This document shows, piece after piece, positions 36,385 through 48,984 of a stretch of 64,000 nt of DNA (its first letter is position 1; each line of letters begins with the position of its first letter). Source of the DNA: Buxus sempervirens (Eukaryota > Streptophyta > Magnoliopsida > Buxales > Buxaceae); NCBI GenBank assembly GCA_947561395.2, contig OX387192.1, positions 5,394,001-5,458,000 on the forward strand, written 5' to 3'. The notes beneath the pieces were generated by a model. That model saw nothing but the letters and a program-made list of their open reading frames with translations, made no database searches and was not told where the DNA came from. The position numbers and the translations under genes were made by a program.

Positions 36385-36860
36385 CTAAGAACAATGCAAC
36401 ATGAGAGAGCTAGAGCTGTTGGACAGAGAATGCACCTGAGACACTGCATGAATGTGATAGAGAAGAAGAGGCGCTGCAGCTAAAGAGAGAAGATACTTTA
36501 CACAGAGAAGGTGAGAAGACCGGAAAGAGGATGATGATCTCAGGCCGGTTTGATTGACAGCCGGGATTTCTTCAGTGAGTTGATTGTCTTGTAAGTAGAG
36601 AACGCAGAGTCTCCGGAATTTGAGAAGCGACGCCGGAATGTGACCGGATGTGTTGTTTCCGGAGAGGAAGATAACTTTTAATCGGTGAAGAAGCGAGATT
36701 GAGCTGGGGGAGTTGCCGGAGAAACAGTTGTCGTTGAAGAAGAGCAACAGTTGTTGTGGAAGAGCGATTTGAGACTAGTGAGGCCGGAGAGACGCGAGGT
36801 TTGTCTAGAAATCGAGTTTGATCGAGAAAGAGAGGAAGAATTAGCTCTTTGAAGGTGCTT
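36385..36860 (-). pseudogene. LRR receptor-like kinase fragment
   Basis: The minus strand reads [15 protein letters not shown], a frame break, then [60 protein letters not shown] and NQTGLRS. These are about three consecutive leucine-rich repeats of the plant receptor-kinase type (LxxLxLxxNxxSGxIP). The LRR sense ends after NQTGL and the frame continues into unrelated sequence to the stop at 36385. There is no signal peptide, membrane segment or kinase. It lies about 130 bp inside the right end of the 30456-37000 element, so it is probably a captured exon piece. Confidence 0.78.
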
Positions 36861-37000
36861 CTCCTTATGGTCCCCTTCCTCTACTGCTTACGGGTAATCA
36901 CTTACCCGTCTAACATAACCAAACACTTTATCAATTTAAAAAAGTGCTTTAATAAATTATAAGCTGAATTAAGCACTTAAATAAGCAACCCCAAATACAG

Positions 37001-37422
37001 CCTAATAATCATAATTAAATTAACAACCTCCCTATAGATGACCATTTTTGTCGCATGATACGTCATCAATTAATTCTAATTTTGTTGCGTTGTAATCACC
37101 CCAAAATTTGCTTAGATATGCACTAGGACCTATACGGAAAATTGGTAACTCGATATACGAGTCCAATAAAGGTATCAATTTGTGGATGAGGACCCAATTA
37201 CCTTACGAAGCTTGATTATACTTATCTCACTTATATGCCCCAATTGCATATACCAAAAAAGTGTATTATCTCTTCTAGATTATGTAGATATTGTTCTAGC
37301 AGATCCACCAACAATTGGACTTTCAACCGGTTTGTAGATATTTCTTGTAACCTTTGGAACTATTTATCAAAATCATAAATCATGTTATCTTCAAAACTCT
37401 AGTTTCATATTTATATCTACAA
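37001..37422. other. Intergenic DNA, nothing recognised
   Basis: AT-rich and without coding signal. It ends at the A that precedes the Helitron terminus. Confidence 0.5.
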
Positions 37423-37434
37423 CTAGGTGGGGGG

Positions 37435-37453
37435 GCACGTGCACAGCACGTGC
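37435..37453 (-). terminator. Helitron 3' hairpin
   Basis: GCACGTGC-ACA-GCACGTGC on the plus strand; each stem is itself palindromic. It acts as the stop signal for rolling-circle transposition in this class. Confidence 0.85.
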
Positions 37454-37486
37454 ACGTCGTAAATTCGGTTGTTGAAAATTTGCGTT

Positions 37487-38868
37487 TTATACTAAAAGTA
37501 GTCTATTTTCCATTTCATGTTCGGTATCAAAAAAATATAGCTGTAAAAATTTAGGATGACCATCTGATGGCAATAAGTTATTTATGTAATGATAAACCTG
37601 ACCATGTACTTTGAAGGTATAAATTCCTTTATTTCTTTGAGCTAAAGTTTTATCATAACTAATTCCTAATGATGTGAAAGCAAATTTGTTGTTGTATGTT
37701 CGAATATATTGTTTAAACTCTTTTGCTTCATTATCTCTTGACATATATAATTGGTAAAGATCATTTGGAATATTGTCAGTAGCAATTAAAACTTGTCCTT
37801 GAGCACAACAAAAACTTTTAACTTCGTGAGCAAATCTTTTTGCATTACAATATGAACAATCAGGTATATTCGGTAATGTTGAAGCCTCAACAGGCGTGGG
37901 ATGTTGTGTTAATTTTTTTAATTGTTTGTTAAACCTTTTTTTTGAATTTTGGATTAATGTTTGTTTGTTTTTTTTAGTTGTGGTTTTGTGTGTTGTTAAA
38001 GGCAAAGTTTGACTATTTGTGTTTGTATAATATTCAGTCCCGGTAGTGTTTTTGTTTGTATTAAAAGTAATGCATGTTCCTTTGTTCACGTTAGAGTTTC
38101 CTGCATAATAAGAAAGAAGTTCATTAATGATGGGGGGATGGGGATGATGAGGGATAGTAATAAGCTTCCAATATACTAACCTGTATTTGTTTGCTGAGAT
38201 TCTTTACTTCTTCCTCGTTCACAATTCAGTTTTTCTTTATAGATGTTCTTTTCTTTTCGAAGTCTGTGTTCTTTGTATAACTGTTTTTTTTTAATAATAC
38301 ATCTTGTTTTTTATTTTGTGATAACTTTGTATACCAATTTTTTTTTTCAGCAGATGAACTGAAATCAGTTTTTTTGTTAATGATATTTGTCTCTAAACAG
38401 GTATGATTTATATTTTCTGATGTTGAACCTGTATGCAAAAACTACTTTCAGAACAGGAACATATAATATATATAAAATAAAAATTAAGAATATTTTTCTA
38501 TGTAAGTCTTACCGATCTCATATGAATGGTAAGTTCTTGAATTCATATTATTTAATAAACATATGTCTTTATTACTGTGAGCATTTACTGAGTTCAAAGC
38601 CATTTTCTTTTTCGCATATTATTCTCTCTTTTTCAATAAAAGTTCTTGTTTTTGTTCCGGAGATAATGCTGCATACCAATTATATTTTTTTCGAGGTGGT
38701 GTTAATGCTTCCTTATCTGAAAAAAGTATATGGAGTTAATTAAGAATTTGTTTTATAACAAAAAAACATCAAAAAACTTATTACAGCAAATTATAAGGTA
38801 ATTGTTTTGATAACTGACCTTCGTCTTTATGTGCTCTTTTATGATTTTCTGACTTCTTTTCAATGGTC
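37487..38868 (-). pseudogene. Helitron Rep/helicase N-terminal fragment
   Basis: A possible first exon is 38868-38822 (MTIEKKSENHKRAHKDE). It is followed by 38720-38610 with NWYAALSPEQKQELLLKKRE and a stop, a similar NWYTKLSQNKKQ unit in 38438-38226, and then a 200-codon open stretch (38089-37487). The latter holds CSYCNAKRF, FCCAQGQV and the Helitron_like_N signature FAFTSLGISYD, GIYTFKVHGQVYHYI and LQLYFFDTEHEMENRL. The rolling-circle HUH motif and the helicase are missing, and the fragment ends 60 bp before the Helitron terminus. It is therefore a non-autonomous derivative. Confidence 0.82.
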
Positions 38869-38870
38869 AT

Positions 38871-40928
38871 ATTATATTTTCTGTTTTAGTTAGAAAAGAA
38901 TATGAAAAAAAATGAAAAAGGAAAGTAAGAGAAGACAACAAAGACATTTCATAATTTACTAATGTATAAGATATTATTATGCATAAGTTGTTTTGTTATC
39001 TAATAAGAAAATCTATGTAACATAGACCAAACAGCAGATATGTATTTAGTTAAAGAAGTAACAAATTAAATGATATATATTTATTGTTTGATAAATACCA
39101 ATGAACAAGTATCAAATAAGTTAATGAACAACATCATATAAAGATAGACATAGATTCATAAGATTTCAAGATTATATAAGCTCATAAGAAACTAAACAGC
39201 GCAATTTTCACAATCCAAATATTGTAAAGATTTCCTCTAATAATACAGAAAAAAAATTTAAGATCACAGAGAAACTAACCGCAAAATCCGTGACATTTAC
39301 TAAATTTGGAAGCTATTGTATAATCTATAATCATGGAATGTATGCAAAAGAAAACTACAAAATAATAATTGCATAAACAGTAAAACAATAAATGATTTAT
39401 ACTATTCTGTTAATACCAATAATAAATAATATGAAAAAGTAACATTTGCTATAACAACAGAACAAAAGATTAAGATGAGTGAGTAATTGATCTCAAAATT
39501 TGTGGGGTTTGATAGGTTTTTAGTCTCTAATCTACTGAGATGAGAGAGTAACTGACCTGAAATGTTTTGTTGCTTCAATAAAATGTTAGTAATATGAATT
39601 TTATTTACAGAAGTAAAATTATAAATGATTTATACTATTCATGTAAACACCAATAAATAATACGCAAAAGTAAGCATTTCTTATATATAACAATAAAAGA
39701 ATAAATTAAGATGAGAGAGTAACTGACCTCAAAATTTGTAGAGTTTTAGCTGTTTTCAAGCTATTCTGTAATCTAATAATAAAATATATACAACAAGAAA
39801 GGAAAAAAACTGCATGGTTGAATCAATTATACTATTTTGTAAGTACCAATAAATAAGGGATGAATCAATCAGTAAATTAGTAAATAAAGACAAAATATGG
39901 ATTAACCACATTGCAAAATTATATAAGCCTCATGAGAAATGCACGACATCAATTCCATGATTACAATAGGATAAGGGTTGCTCTAATTATATAATAAACC
40001 AAATAAATGAAATCAAAGAAGTACTCACCTCAATTTTGCGGAGTTTTAGAAATGTAATCTGGACATGACATATATTAAATCGTTAGTGAACCTCGCGAAA
40101 TCTTACTACAGATCATCCCGAAAAAGAAAAAGAAGAAAGAACAATAAAAAGAACATTTTTAGTTATTGAATAAAGGCTTTCAGATACACATCTTAATTAA
40201 GGGAATAAGAAAATAAATGATTTATAGTAAAAACAGAAAATAAAAGAAGCTATTCCATTATTTAATAACAAAATGTATGCAAAAGAAGACAATAACTAAA
40301 AATTGTATATACAGTACTATGGACTAACATTTTTGTTTCTGCAATAAAATATTTCAAATATGTAATTTACCTAAGGAAGTAAGAAACTAAACGATTACAC
40401 TATAATGTAATAACAAATAAGTTGGCACTAAGCCTACGTATTTTACTGGAGTTATGATAGAGATGATCAAATAGCTAAGACTACTCGAGTTATGATAGAG
40501 ATGATCAACACATGAGTTCATTTTACTAAGCCTAAAGTAGGGGAACAGAAAAGAGTGGATACAATCAAAGTAACAGGAGAAGGCTTGAGCACTTCATGAT
40601 AAAATAAAAGTGTTTGAACAATAATGGATGGATCAAACCCAACAATTCCACACCAATTGTAATGGCAAGTGTGTTGCAATGCCTATCTATAATCGCTACT
40701 GACATAAAGCAACATATAATTGGATACAACGTTAAACTATAATCAAGTGGATTAATCTTACAGCAGTAAAACGAATAAGTTTGCTTACTGTGGAAAGTGA
40801 ATCGTTGTACTCCACAGGCGTCAAGTGTGTGCTCTCTTAAAACCACTAAGAACCATTTTATAAGTGCAATTGAACAAAAGGTAATTTTAAATAACTGATG
40901 AAACAATATATAATGTAAAACATGTAAA
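38871..40928. other. AT-rich DNA upstream of the Helitron fragment
   Basis: No gene-like ORF. A motif GAGAGAGTAACTGACCTCAA followed by AATTTG and GAGTTTTAG recurs in variant form at about 39478, 39543, 39713 and 40020, spaced by AT-rich filler, so part of it is a degenerate repeat. It may be the 5' portion of the Helitron. Confidence 0.4.
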
Positions 40929-41080
40929 CCCCTACATGCAATATGACACGTAATAGAAGACAATATGAACAGATAGAAGAGCTAGTGACAGTTGTGCGCA
41001 TATACCCCTACATGCAATATGACACGTAATAGAAGACAATATGAACAGATAGAAGAGCTAATGACAGTTGTGCGCATATG
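40929..41080. repeat. 76-bp tandem duplication
   Basis: CCCCTACATGCAATATGACA begins at 40929 and again at 41005; the two 76-bp units differ at one or two positions (GCTAGTGACAG and GCTAATGACAG). The near identity implies a recent event. Confidence 0.92.
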
Positions 41081-41650
41081 ACGTATACGTCTGTAGGCCA
41101 AACACGACAGCTGTAAACATAGATAAGATAAGTTGATTAAAAATTTAAATTAATCCAATAATCTGATAAAACATTAAATTAAAACCCAAGAAAGACAGGA
41201 AAACTCTGGGAAACGCAGAGGAAAACATTATCATTTCTGTATTTTTTTTGTAATAAAACAAAATCTCATAATCTCATAAAAAAACAAGAAAAGGTATGGA
41301 AGAAACCAGAGGAAAACCTGCTCATCTAACCAAAGCTGAGCTGATCATTCGAAGGAAAGGTTATCCCATCAACGTCTTCTGGACTACGTGTTGCCTCATC
41401 AAACCTTGCACAAATATCTTCTTATCGTCTCCTGTGTGGATCCATTGGCACAAACGCTACATCGCTTGAAGAATGATCGTGATCGAACAACTTGACCGGT
41501 TGTAGCCCCTAATTTCGTCATCGTAAATGAGCTGTGTGTCGACTGCTTAGTCCAGTCACCTCATAAATAACGTCTCAGTTGGTTCTAGGCAGATTCCTTG
41601 TCTTTCCCTCTCATCGTCTCTCTCTCTCTCTCTCCCTTTGTGTGAGAAAA

Positions 41651-41941
41651 ATGGTAGATGACGAAGCAGCGATTTCTGAACAGAAATCTGGCCAAACACC
41701 CAACAATTTAGCTGTTGTGCCATGGATCCCATCATATCAGGTTCCCTCAGCTTCCACCACAATGGAAGTACCTGAAACAGGGATCTCAGAGCCAATGGAA
41801 GCGAAAGAGATGGAGGGCACAACAATGGAAATCGAAGAGAACAGCACAAGCATGACACACGGGCTGCCAAGGGAGTCCAGTGCATTTGGGGGAAGCGAAG
41901 GCCTACAACAATGGCAGCAGCAACATTGCCTGACTCTATAG
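41651..41941 (+). CDS. Unrecognised 96-codon ORF
   Basis: ATG at 41651 after a CT-rich leader; the frame is open from 41579. The product is Glu/Met/Ser/Thr-rich (MVDDEAAISEQKSGQ..., WIPSYQVPSAS, METISEPMEAKEMEG-like segments) and soluble. In the +1 frame a coding-looking stretch continues just where this one ends (MAAATLPDSIAAGEQ, INTHHMVPVTKMYVR, 41911 to about 42000), followed by GTGAGC, a possible splice donor. A one-base slip near 41910 would join the two. It could be a decayed or Helitron-captured gene piece, or a small plant gene first exon. I do not recognise the family. Confidence 0.35.
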   Translation: MVDDEAAISEQKSGQTPNNLAVVPWIPSYQVPSASTTMEVPETGISEPMEAKEMEGTTMEIEENSTSMTHGLPRESSAFGGSEGLQQWQQQHCLTL

Positions 41942-42009
41942 CTGCCGGAGAACAGATTAACACCCATCACATGGTACCGGTGACTAAAATGTATGTACGT
42001 GGTGAGCTA

Positions 42010-43246
42010 GCAAAGATGTAATTAAACACAATTTTCTTATCGATCGCTTGCTTGCTTACTTCTACTCCGGTTTCCAACTCTGCACAGGCTACATTGTTCA
42101 AGGCGAAGAGGAAGAAGAAACACAGGAAGAAAAGATTTCTCTGTTTTGACAGAAAAGGAACAACACGATGGTGCATTAAAAGAGAATAGCAGAGAACTGC
42201 AGAACTGCAGGAAGGACAGAGCCTTTGTTCGGAGGTGGACCTCCATAGAATCATGTGTTCATTCATTATTTATTTTTTTTTTTTTGGTAACAAATGTTCA
42301 TTCATTAAATGCTTTATATATTTATATATTTTTTTGCCAAAACATTAAATGCTTTACGGTTTCCAACAAAAAAAAATTAAATGCTTTACGGTGCTTTTTG
42401 CAGAGTTACATTTTTATATTTTAAATAATCCATTGCTTTTTGTTGGAACGGGAAAGGCGGGCCTATTTTTCTTTTGTAACCGGGAAAGGCGGTTTGGATG
42501 TGAAGAAGAAATAATAACGCATTAAAAGTTTGAATCAGACCAAATTTTATAATATATTTTAAAAATAATGATAACTTAAAAAAATAATTCAGAACGAGTG
42601 TTTATTCCATAAATGACCCGTAACAACCTTACAATCATTTGTTTAACGAACAAGAAACAGAAGTTTTAAAAGTTTTTTTAAGGATATTTTTGGAAGATAT
42701 TTTTATGAACATCAAAGTAAAACTCATTTTTAATTATTTTAAAAATCTACCACTATTTTTTGATTACAAGAATTGAATGAATATGCGCCGCTTTGTTTGA
42801 CCAACATTGGTTTCGTAATACTTTTGTTTAATATATTTAAGATTCTTGGTAATTACGAAATAGTAATATCTTTCTAAAATAATTAAGAATTAATATTATT
42901 TTATTGTTTATAAAATAATTTCTTACAAAAAAATCTTCAAAAAGACTTGCAAATGCCTATCTCTTTTCTCGGGCATTTAAAAGTTTGAATCAGACCGCTT
43001 TAAAAGTTTGAATGAGACCGAATTTTATAATCAATATTTATCTCTTGTATAATAATATACTAAAAGACAAAAACCAAGCGTTTCTCTTTTCAGGCTTTTC
43101 AATTTCATCAGGATTTTAAAAGTTTGAATTTGACCGAATTTTATAATGCACTAAAAGACAAAAACCAAACAAAATGTTTGGTGCGATTCGTACTTTTATA
43201 AGGGTAATAGATTATTATTGTTTAAGGTTCCGAATAAAATCAGTTT
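42010..43246. other. AT-rich intergenic DNA with a dispersed 25-bp repeat
   Basis: No gene seen. The phrase TTAAAAGTTTGAATCAGACC followed by (G)AATTTTATAAT recurs at about 42524, 42976, 42999 and 43112. GGGAAAGGCGG is repeated at about 42451 and 42482. Confidence 0.5.
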
Positions 43247-46200
43247 TGTCACACTCTGGACTTGGGTTTTGCCCAACGATTGTAAACCCCAATCAAGGCA
43301 TGATATCTGCATATCAAAACATACTAATACTGGACCTTAAGATATAACAACTATCAGAAGAGGCAGAAATTAAATCTTAATTCTTTATTAAGTGGAAATA
43401 AATCATCAATTAATCCATAATCATCAATCCTAAAATAAATTTTGGTGAAAAAGGTTAATCAAAATACTCTAAATTCTCAAATTAGAATTCAAATTCAATA
43501 ATCCTATAACTACTAATCAAATGGTTCTTTAAAAATTGAAAGAGTCATACTACACAAGACAAAAATGATCGTCTAACTCTTCACTATCCTTTCTCTCTTG
43601 TTTCTCTTCAAAGTCTTGTTTATGCTCTACTCCTTCAAGAATGTTATAATATCCTCAAATTTTGCACATGTAATAAAACACAAAATTCAGGGGTACTTTG
43701 GTCTTTTTATGAATTGTATATGTTAATACTGATCAGCCAATCATATTATTCTATTGCGGTTGATTATGGCAGGTATAAGGAAGAATTATGATTGATGGGG
43801 TATGTAAGGCTTTGTGGAGTGACATGCATCGTATCATGTTGAGGATTATATAAATCACCAAGTTGGTAGGTGAGGGCATTTGCATGTCCAATTGAAATTG
43901 GTCTAGGGAGGAGAAAGGGGGAAGCGACAGTAGAGGAAGAGGAAGAGGAAAGGAAAAGGAAAATAGGCTAACAGGTAAGGAATCCCTTCTTTTATTAGCG
44001 TAGAGGGTAATTATAAGTCGTATGCATGTGTGTTAAAATAAGAAGCCGAGGAAAGAATGAAGAATCACTATAAAGTTGGGTTTGTGGTTGTGTTTATTAT
44101 ATATAAGGTTACCAAATGCTTAGTGAAATTCCTATGCTGTAATCTAGTGGATGGATTTTGTAATTGTAAGCCTATTAAACTCTATTTTAGTTCTAAAATT
44201 TGAATTGGGGAATAGTAGAAGTAAGATTTTGCCATTAAAATGATTGGTAAAGGGTTGGAATTGATAGAAACAAAAAAACAGAGCTTTGGATGACTTGAAA
44301 ACCCTAATTTTCTAGGTTTTAATGGCATGCCCTACGGGGGTTTACAACATCCTGTAATTGGTTTAGTCATGCTGCAAGATCATTTATGGCACGCCCTAAA
44401 AAGGGAGATTTTTTGGATATTAAATTTGGATATGTCTAGAATATGCCTCAACTATAAAATTTCAGTATAAAGTCCAAAGTTTAAGGTTTTGGGTCTAAAT
44501 TCATCAATGACAATAAGTATGCATCAACATGAGATAAATTATAATAAACATTAGTGATTAATAAATGGAAATGAGTGCTAAATAAAAAGCATATATGTCA
44601 TTGAATTGAAGTATGAAGATATGTCATTATCAAGATATCAAAAAATCATTCTATGTATGGGTTATTAGAGATATAATCATGAGAATGAGTTATTAAATTG
44701 AAATACGACTACTAGAGATACATTAGAATGAGTTGTGGATTTGAATTATGATCATAGTGGTTTAGTACGAGTTCTAGATGAAGCTAAAATTTTAATTTAA
44801 CAATAAGGCCTTAAATAAATTAGGGAGTAATTGTAATTATAGAATTTCATACTCCTGGTTTAAAAGTTGTCAATAATATATGAGTAATGGAATAAGAGCT
44901 TTGAAAGTAATTGAGACAGAGGAATAAAGGTTTAGGGATCCATTGGGTAACAAAGGATAAAATAAAGCCATGGAATATGTGCATCATGGTGAGACGAAGG
45001 AATCAATGGTTAGCGAGTATCCTGAAGTACCAGACATAGAGCTTTGTAATAGCGTGTGAATTATTGAATTGCTTGCCTTGTGGGCAATTAATCAATATGA
45101 TCAATAGTGATCCTTTAGACGCATGATATAAAATTATATGATACAGGAATCGTTATAAAACAATGATATTCTGGTGTTTGGATTGTGATCTTATGGATTA
45201 ATTGGATTGGTTGGTGCATTGTTTTATTTGAAAGTATTTATGTTGTATTATGCATCACCTGACATAATGGCATATTGGGGTGACCTAATAGCGTGCATGG
45301 AACTTAACTTGAATGCCAGGGTGTGGTTCTATGGGTGACTCCCATATTACTTTGGAAAATAGTAGGGGAAGAGAAAAAGTATCGTCAGGTTGAAAGGCCC
45401 TAAAATCTATGAGTGGCCACATAGGGGTGGTGAGAGTACTCCCACACTTCCATCTGGTTGAGCATACTCCAATTTTGATCATATTGATTTAGTCCTCTAA
45501 CACTGATTTAGATAGAGAGGAAGTGGATTGGCTTCCCCCAAAGATCATACACCACCGCATTAGACAAAGAGAAAGTGAACTGATTTTTCTTTGAGGATGT
45601 GATGGGAATATATCTAGTGTGCCATCATGTAAGATAGGTTGTGTGAGTGTGTATTGTATTATTCATGCATTATGTTTGCTTTAGTAAGTTGTTGTAAACC
45701 TCATGAACTATGATGCAATTGTGACATACCTACTGACAGTGAGCATCATTCCCGTCATGTGGGACTGGAATTGATATAAAATCCTAAACAAGGACTTTCC
45801 TTCATAGTACTTCATTTGAGGTGAATGAATTTCACATTTCAAGTTATTTATAACATTATGGATTGGTTTATCTCTTGTTTAGTTACATTGAATATATATA
45901 TAATGTGAAATAGACTTGGACTTATATTAATGCCTTATACACAATGGTTATCATTTGCTATGAGAAATTATTGATTGTGCATTTATGTTGGGGTCATACT
46001 ATATGATTGGGATTTCATTATTGGGCTTTGTAGCTCATAGGATTTATTTTGTATGCAGGTTTTGAATTGAGAAAAAATCCAATAGGCGGACATTACAAGG
46101 AAATTCAGGTATTATTGAGTTTACATAAGAAAGCAATAAATTTGTATCTAATTCTGATATTAAAATCTTAGTTTAGTACACTTTCATGTCTAGTTGCGCA

Positions 46201-46260
46201 ACTGGTGTTTATTTCCTCTGTTGTATTTATGTTTATGATACTAAAACAGGACTCCGGTCC
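43247..46260 (+). repeat. LTR-like sequence, possibly a solo Gypsy LTR
   Basis: It begins TGTCACACTCTGGACTTGGG, like LTR starts of plant chromovirus (Tekay/Del) elements. It has a plausible TATA (ATTATATAAATC near 43846) followed by a purine-rich leader, and a 3' part with TTTGTAGCTCATAGGATTT and GGACTCCGGTCC. No ORF of note. I could not fix its right end or a 5-bp duplication, so both class and boundaries are tentative. Confidence 0.35.
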
Positions 46261-48915
46261 ATTAATTGAGAGGATTCTCAGTAAATAGGCTGAAGTCTAT
46301 TATATTCTTCCTTTAAATTATTATAAGGTAGTGGGAAGTGACAAATATCCTCTTCAATAGAATATGAAAATAAAACATTTGAAAATGGTTATCAAATATA
46401 AAATCCAAGTAAGTAACAACATGCATGCAAGTTTTAAAATACCACAACCTAAGAGGAAATAAATGATGATTTTCATAAAATAATTTGAAATCACATATAA
46501 ACATTTGCATAACATCAAATAAAATTAGTAGTCCAATATAATAGAATGTAAGAAAATAAGTAGCTCAAAAATACATCTAACCCACGGATCATATACCAGA
46601 ACGTAATGTTACTCATGGATATAGAAGGTTACTTTGTAAATATTATGCTTGTATCTAGTGCCACCTCACAACTTATGTGCGAAGCCAACCAGATGAAAAG
46701 CTCGACCATCAACTTATCGTGGAGCCCAGTGGCGTAGCCAGGATTTTAAGTTATGGTGGGTAGAGTAAATCTTTAAGCTAAAATGATCATGATAAAAAAA
46801 AGTGTACTTTTACTTTGACTAATCAAAATAAAAATTGGATACAACTAAAAGCATTAAGAAAACTACAAGTGCACTCCACGGCTCTTCATACTCTGAAATT
46901 TTCTGAATGATTTTCTCATTATCAATGGTCTTAAATATTTCCCTCTCAATATAAGTGATTAAATTGTGGTTCATCCATTCATCGTCCATTCAATTCCATG
47001 GTCTGTTTTTAATAAAGTGCATAGCAGAAAAAGCCCTCTCAACACTTGTTGTAGCAACAAGTAGAATAAGTGCCAAGGTAATAAGAAAGTAGACCAATGG
47101 ATACACCTAATTTCTCTTACTTGAGACCATTCTCTTAGCAAGCTCTCCAATTCCCTCCAATTCTAAGAACTCTTTCGCAAAGCAAACATTAAAAATATAA
47201 GTTTCCAATTCCCCTTCAAGCACCTTGAGTTCTGTAGGAGAAAAATCCATGGGATAAAATGTTGCAAGTTGCATTAACTTTTCCTTATTAAAAGCTGCAA
47301 AAGAATCTGCTAGATTGAGGCAATTCATACACAATAATAATTTGGTATTTGCTTCTTTAAAACGGTCATTTAGCTCTTGAAGTTGGAAATATATAACTAT
47401 ATAAAAGAACTCCACTAGACATGTTGTCCTTTCAAAATAGCATCGAGACCTTCGTTGAGGAGTAAATGAATCATCCATATTAGGAACAATGATATCATGC
47501 TTACCACAAAATGCAGAAATTTCACTAAAAAGAGAATTCCATCCATCATCTCGCATTAACTATATCCAAGTCTTAGATATCTCAACAAAACACATGGCAT
47601 TAACATTATCTTGATCTCTTTGTTGAAGTGTCTATGACAATTCATTGGTAATTGCCAAAAGATTTTTCGTTAGAAATAAACTCAAAAGTTTGTATCGAAT
47701 CTAATAAAGAAAAAGCTTTTGCTCTCTGTTCTAAAGTGGGAGCATCCTCCATAATATTTTCAAGTACCTCGACCATAGAAGAGAATAATAAGATTAAGTT
47801 AACTAGTTTGTTATAACTTGAATCCCAACGTTTATCGCCAGCTCGTTAAAGACCAATCATTTGATTTAATCCCCTCCCACTTTGAAGTTCTTCATTTATC
47901 AATTCTTTAAAAACTTTGCTGCTTGTTTCTCTCAAAGAATATCACGGTATTTGCATGAAGCCAAAACAATGTTCAAATTGAGGCAACTAAGTTAAAAAAT
48001 GAGGCAATTTAAATATGGTTTTTTGCCACAAAAACCAATGCTAACTATAACTGGTGAGCAAAGAAATGAATAATGTGCTGATTCATTCTCTCTCATAATA
48101 AGTCCCTTAAACTCATAGCTCATATTACTACTCCATCATATCCTTGCCCATGTAATCTAGATATATCCAATCTATGATAATAAAGTATTGATTCAATTAC
48201 CGGTTTGAGTGATTACTGCAGTAGTGTCAGAAACATGCTTAATGCTGAGAAATCGCTCTATCATACATCCTTGTTCATTCACACAACGTAAAACTACAGC
48301 CATTTGCTCTTTACATGAGATATCTCGCGACTCATCAATTAAGATAGAAAAAGGACTCTCTCCAAGATTCTTAATGATAGCATTTGTGGTTTCAGTAGCT
48401 GCAACACTTCCAATATCCTTTTGGATATTTGATGAAGTCAATTTAAGATTCTCAGAAGCATTTTCTCTAACAACTTTATTGATGATTTGATATCATCAAT
48501 GTGTTCATCAAGAAATCTCAAGAGTTCAAGAAAATTCCCTTGATTTGTTAACTTTTATGATTCATCGTGTCCATGGAAAGCCGATCCTTGTTGTAGAAGA
48601 AATTGGATGCAATCGATTGAAGCAGTCAATTAAGTCTGATAGCTACTTTGCTTACGATCTGATTGCTTAGAGAAAAATGTTTGAACATGTTGTTTCTGGT
48701 TCATCAAATTCAAACACTTCGCATGCCTAAGTTGTGCACTCCAATTCCTAAAACCCCCTATTGCAAAAGAATCATTTCTGACTTGCTCTTGATTGTCTGG
48801 TTTAAACAGATAACAGTATAGACAAAAAGCAGTATCTTTTTCTATACTGTATTCTAACCATGTGGGATATATCTCAAATCATCTAGACTAAAATTTTCAA
48901 AAAGAATCACTAATC

Positions 48916-48918
48916 TTA
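48916..48918. repeat. Harbinger TSD, left copy (TTA)
   Basis: TTA precedes GAGGGTGTTTGG and is repeated at 53103-53105. The unit-2 empty site has one TTA (56735-56737). Confidence 0.93.
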
Positions 48919-48984
48919 GAGGGTGTTTGGTAACGTGTTTGAACACGGTTTTTTGGGTTTTTGAAAACAAAAAACCAGAAATGT

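Larger units (their letters stand above)
30456..37000. mobile_element. Probable old PIF/Harbinger-type element with nested insertions
   Basis: The left end AGTGGCGTTTGGTATTGCT and the complement of the right end GGCTGTATTTGGGGTTGCT are similar. Both sides carry repeated AAGCACTTAA and GTGTTTGGTTA segments just inside. TAA stands before the left end and after the right end, compatible with the 3-bp Harbinger duplication. Inside the left end is a Harbinger transposase relic (30925-31170). A hAT MITE and a solo LTR are nested in it, and an LRR kinase fragment lies near the right end. The termini match only moderately, so the pairing is an inference. Confidence 0.45.
37423..38870 (-). mobile_element. 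Helitron, 3' part (minus strand)
   Basis: The 3' end reads on the minus strand: 8-bp stem GCACGTGC, loop TGT, stem GCACGTGC (37453-37435), then CCCCCCACCTAG ending at 37423 and followed by T. This is the diagnostic Helitron end: hairpin about 10 nt before CTRR, inserted next to a T. It lies downstream of a Helitron-protein fragment on the same strand. The 5' TC end was not found, so the element may extend toward 41,000 or beyond. Confidence 0.85.

Noticed and set aside
36385..36747. Treating the LRR ORF as an intact gene
   Set aside because: Only about three repeats, a frame break at the start, no signal peptide or kinase, and an unrelated C-terminal run.
41556..41963. 135-codon minus-strand ORF opposite the 41651 ORF
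   Set aside because: Cys/Ser/Leu-rich shadow of the plus-strand ORF; the plus strand has the CT-rich leader and a better start context.
43247..46260. Defining exact LTR boundaries with a TSD
   Set aside because: Several CA candidates were tried (near 46067 and 46249), but none gave a matching 5-bp duplication with the left flank.
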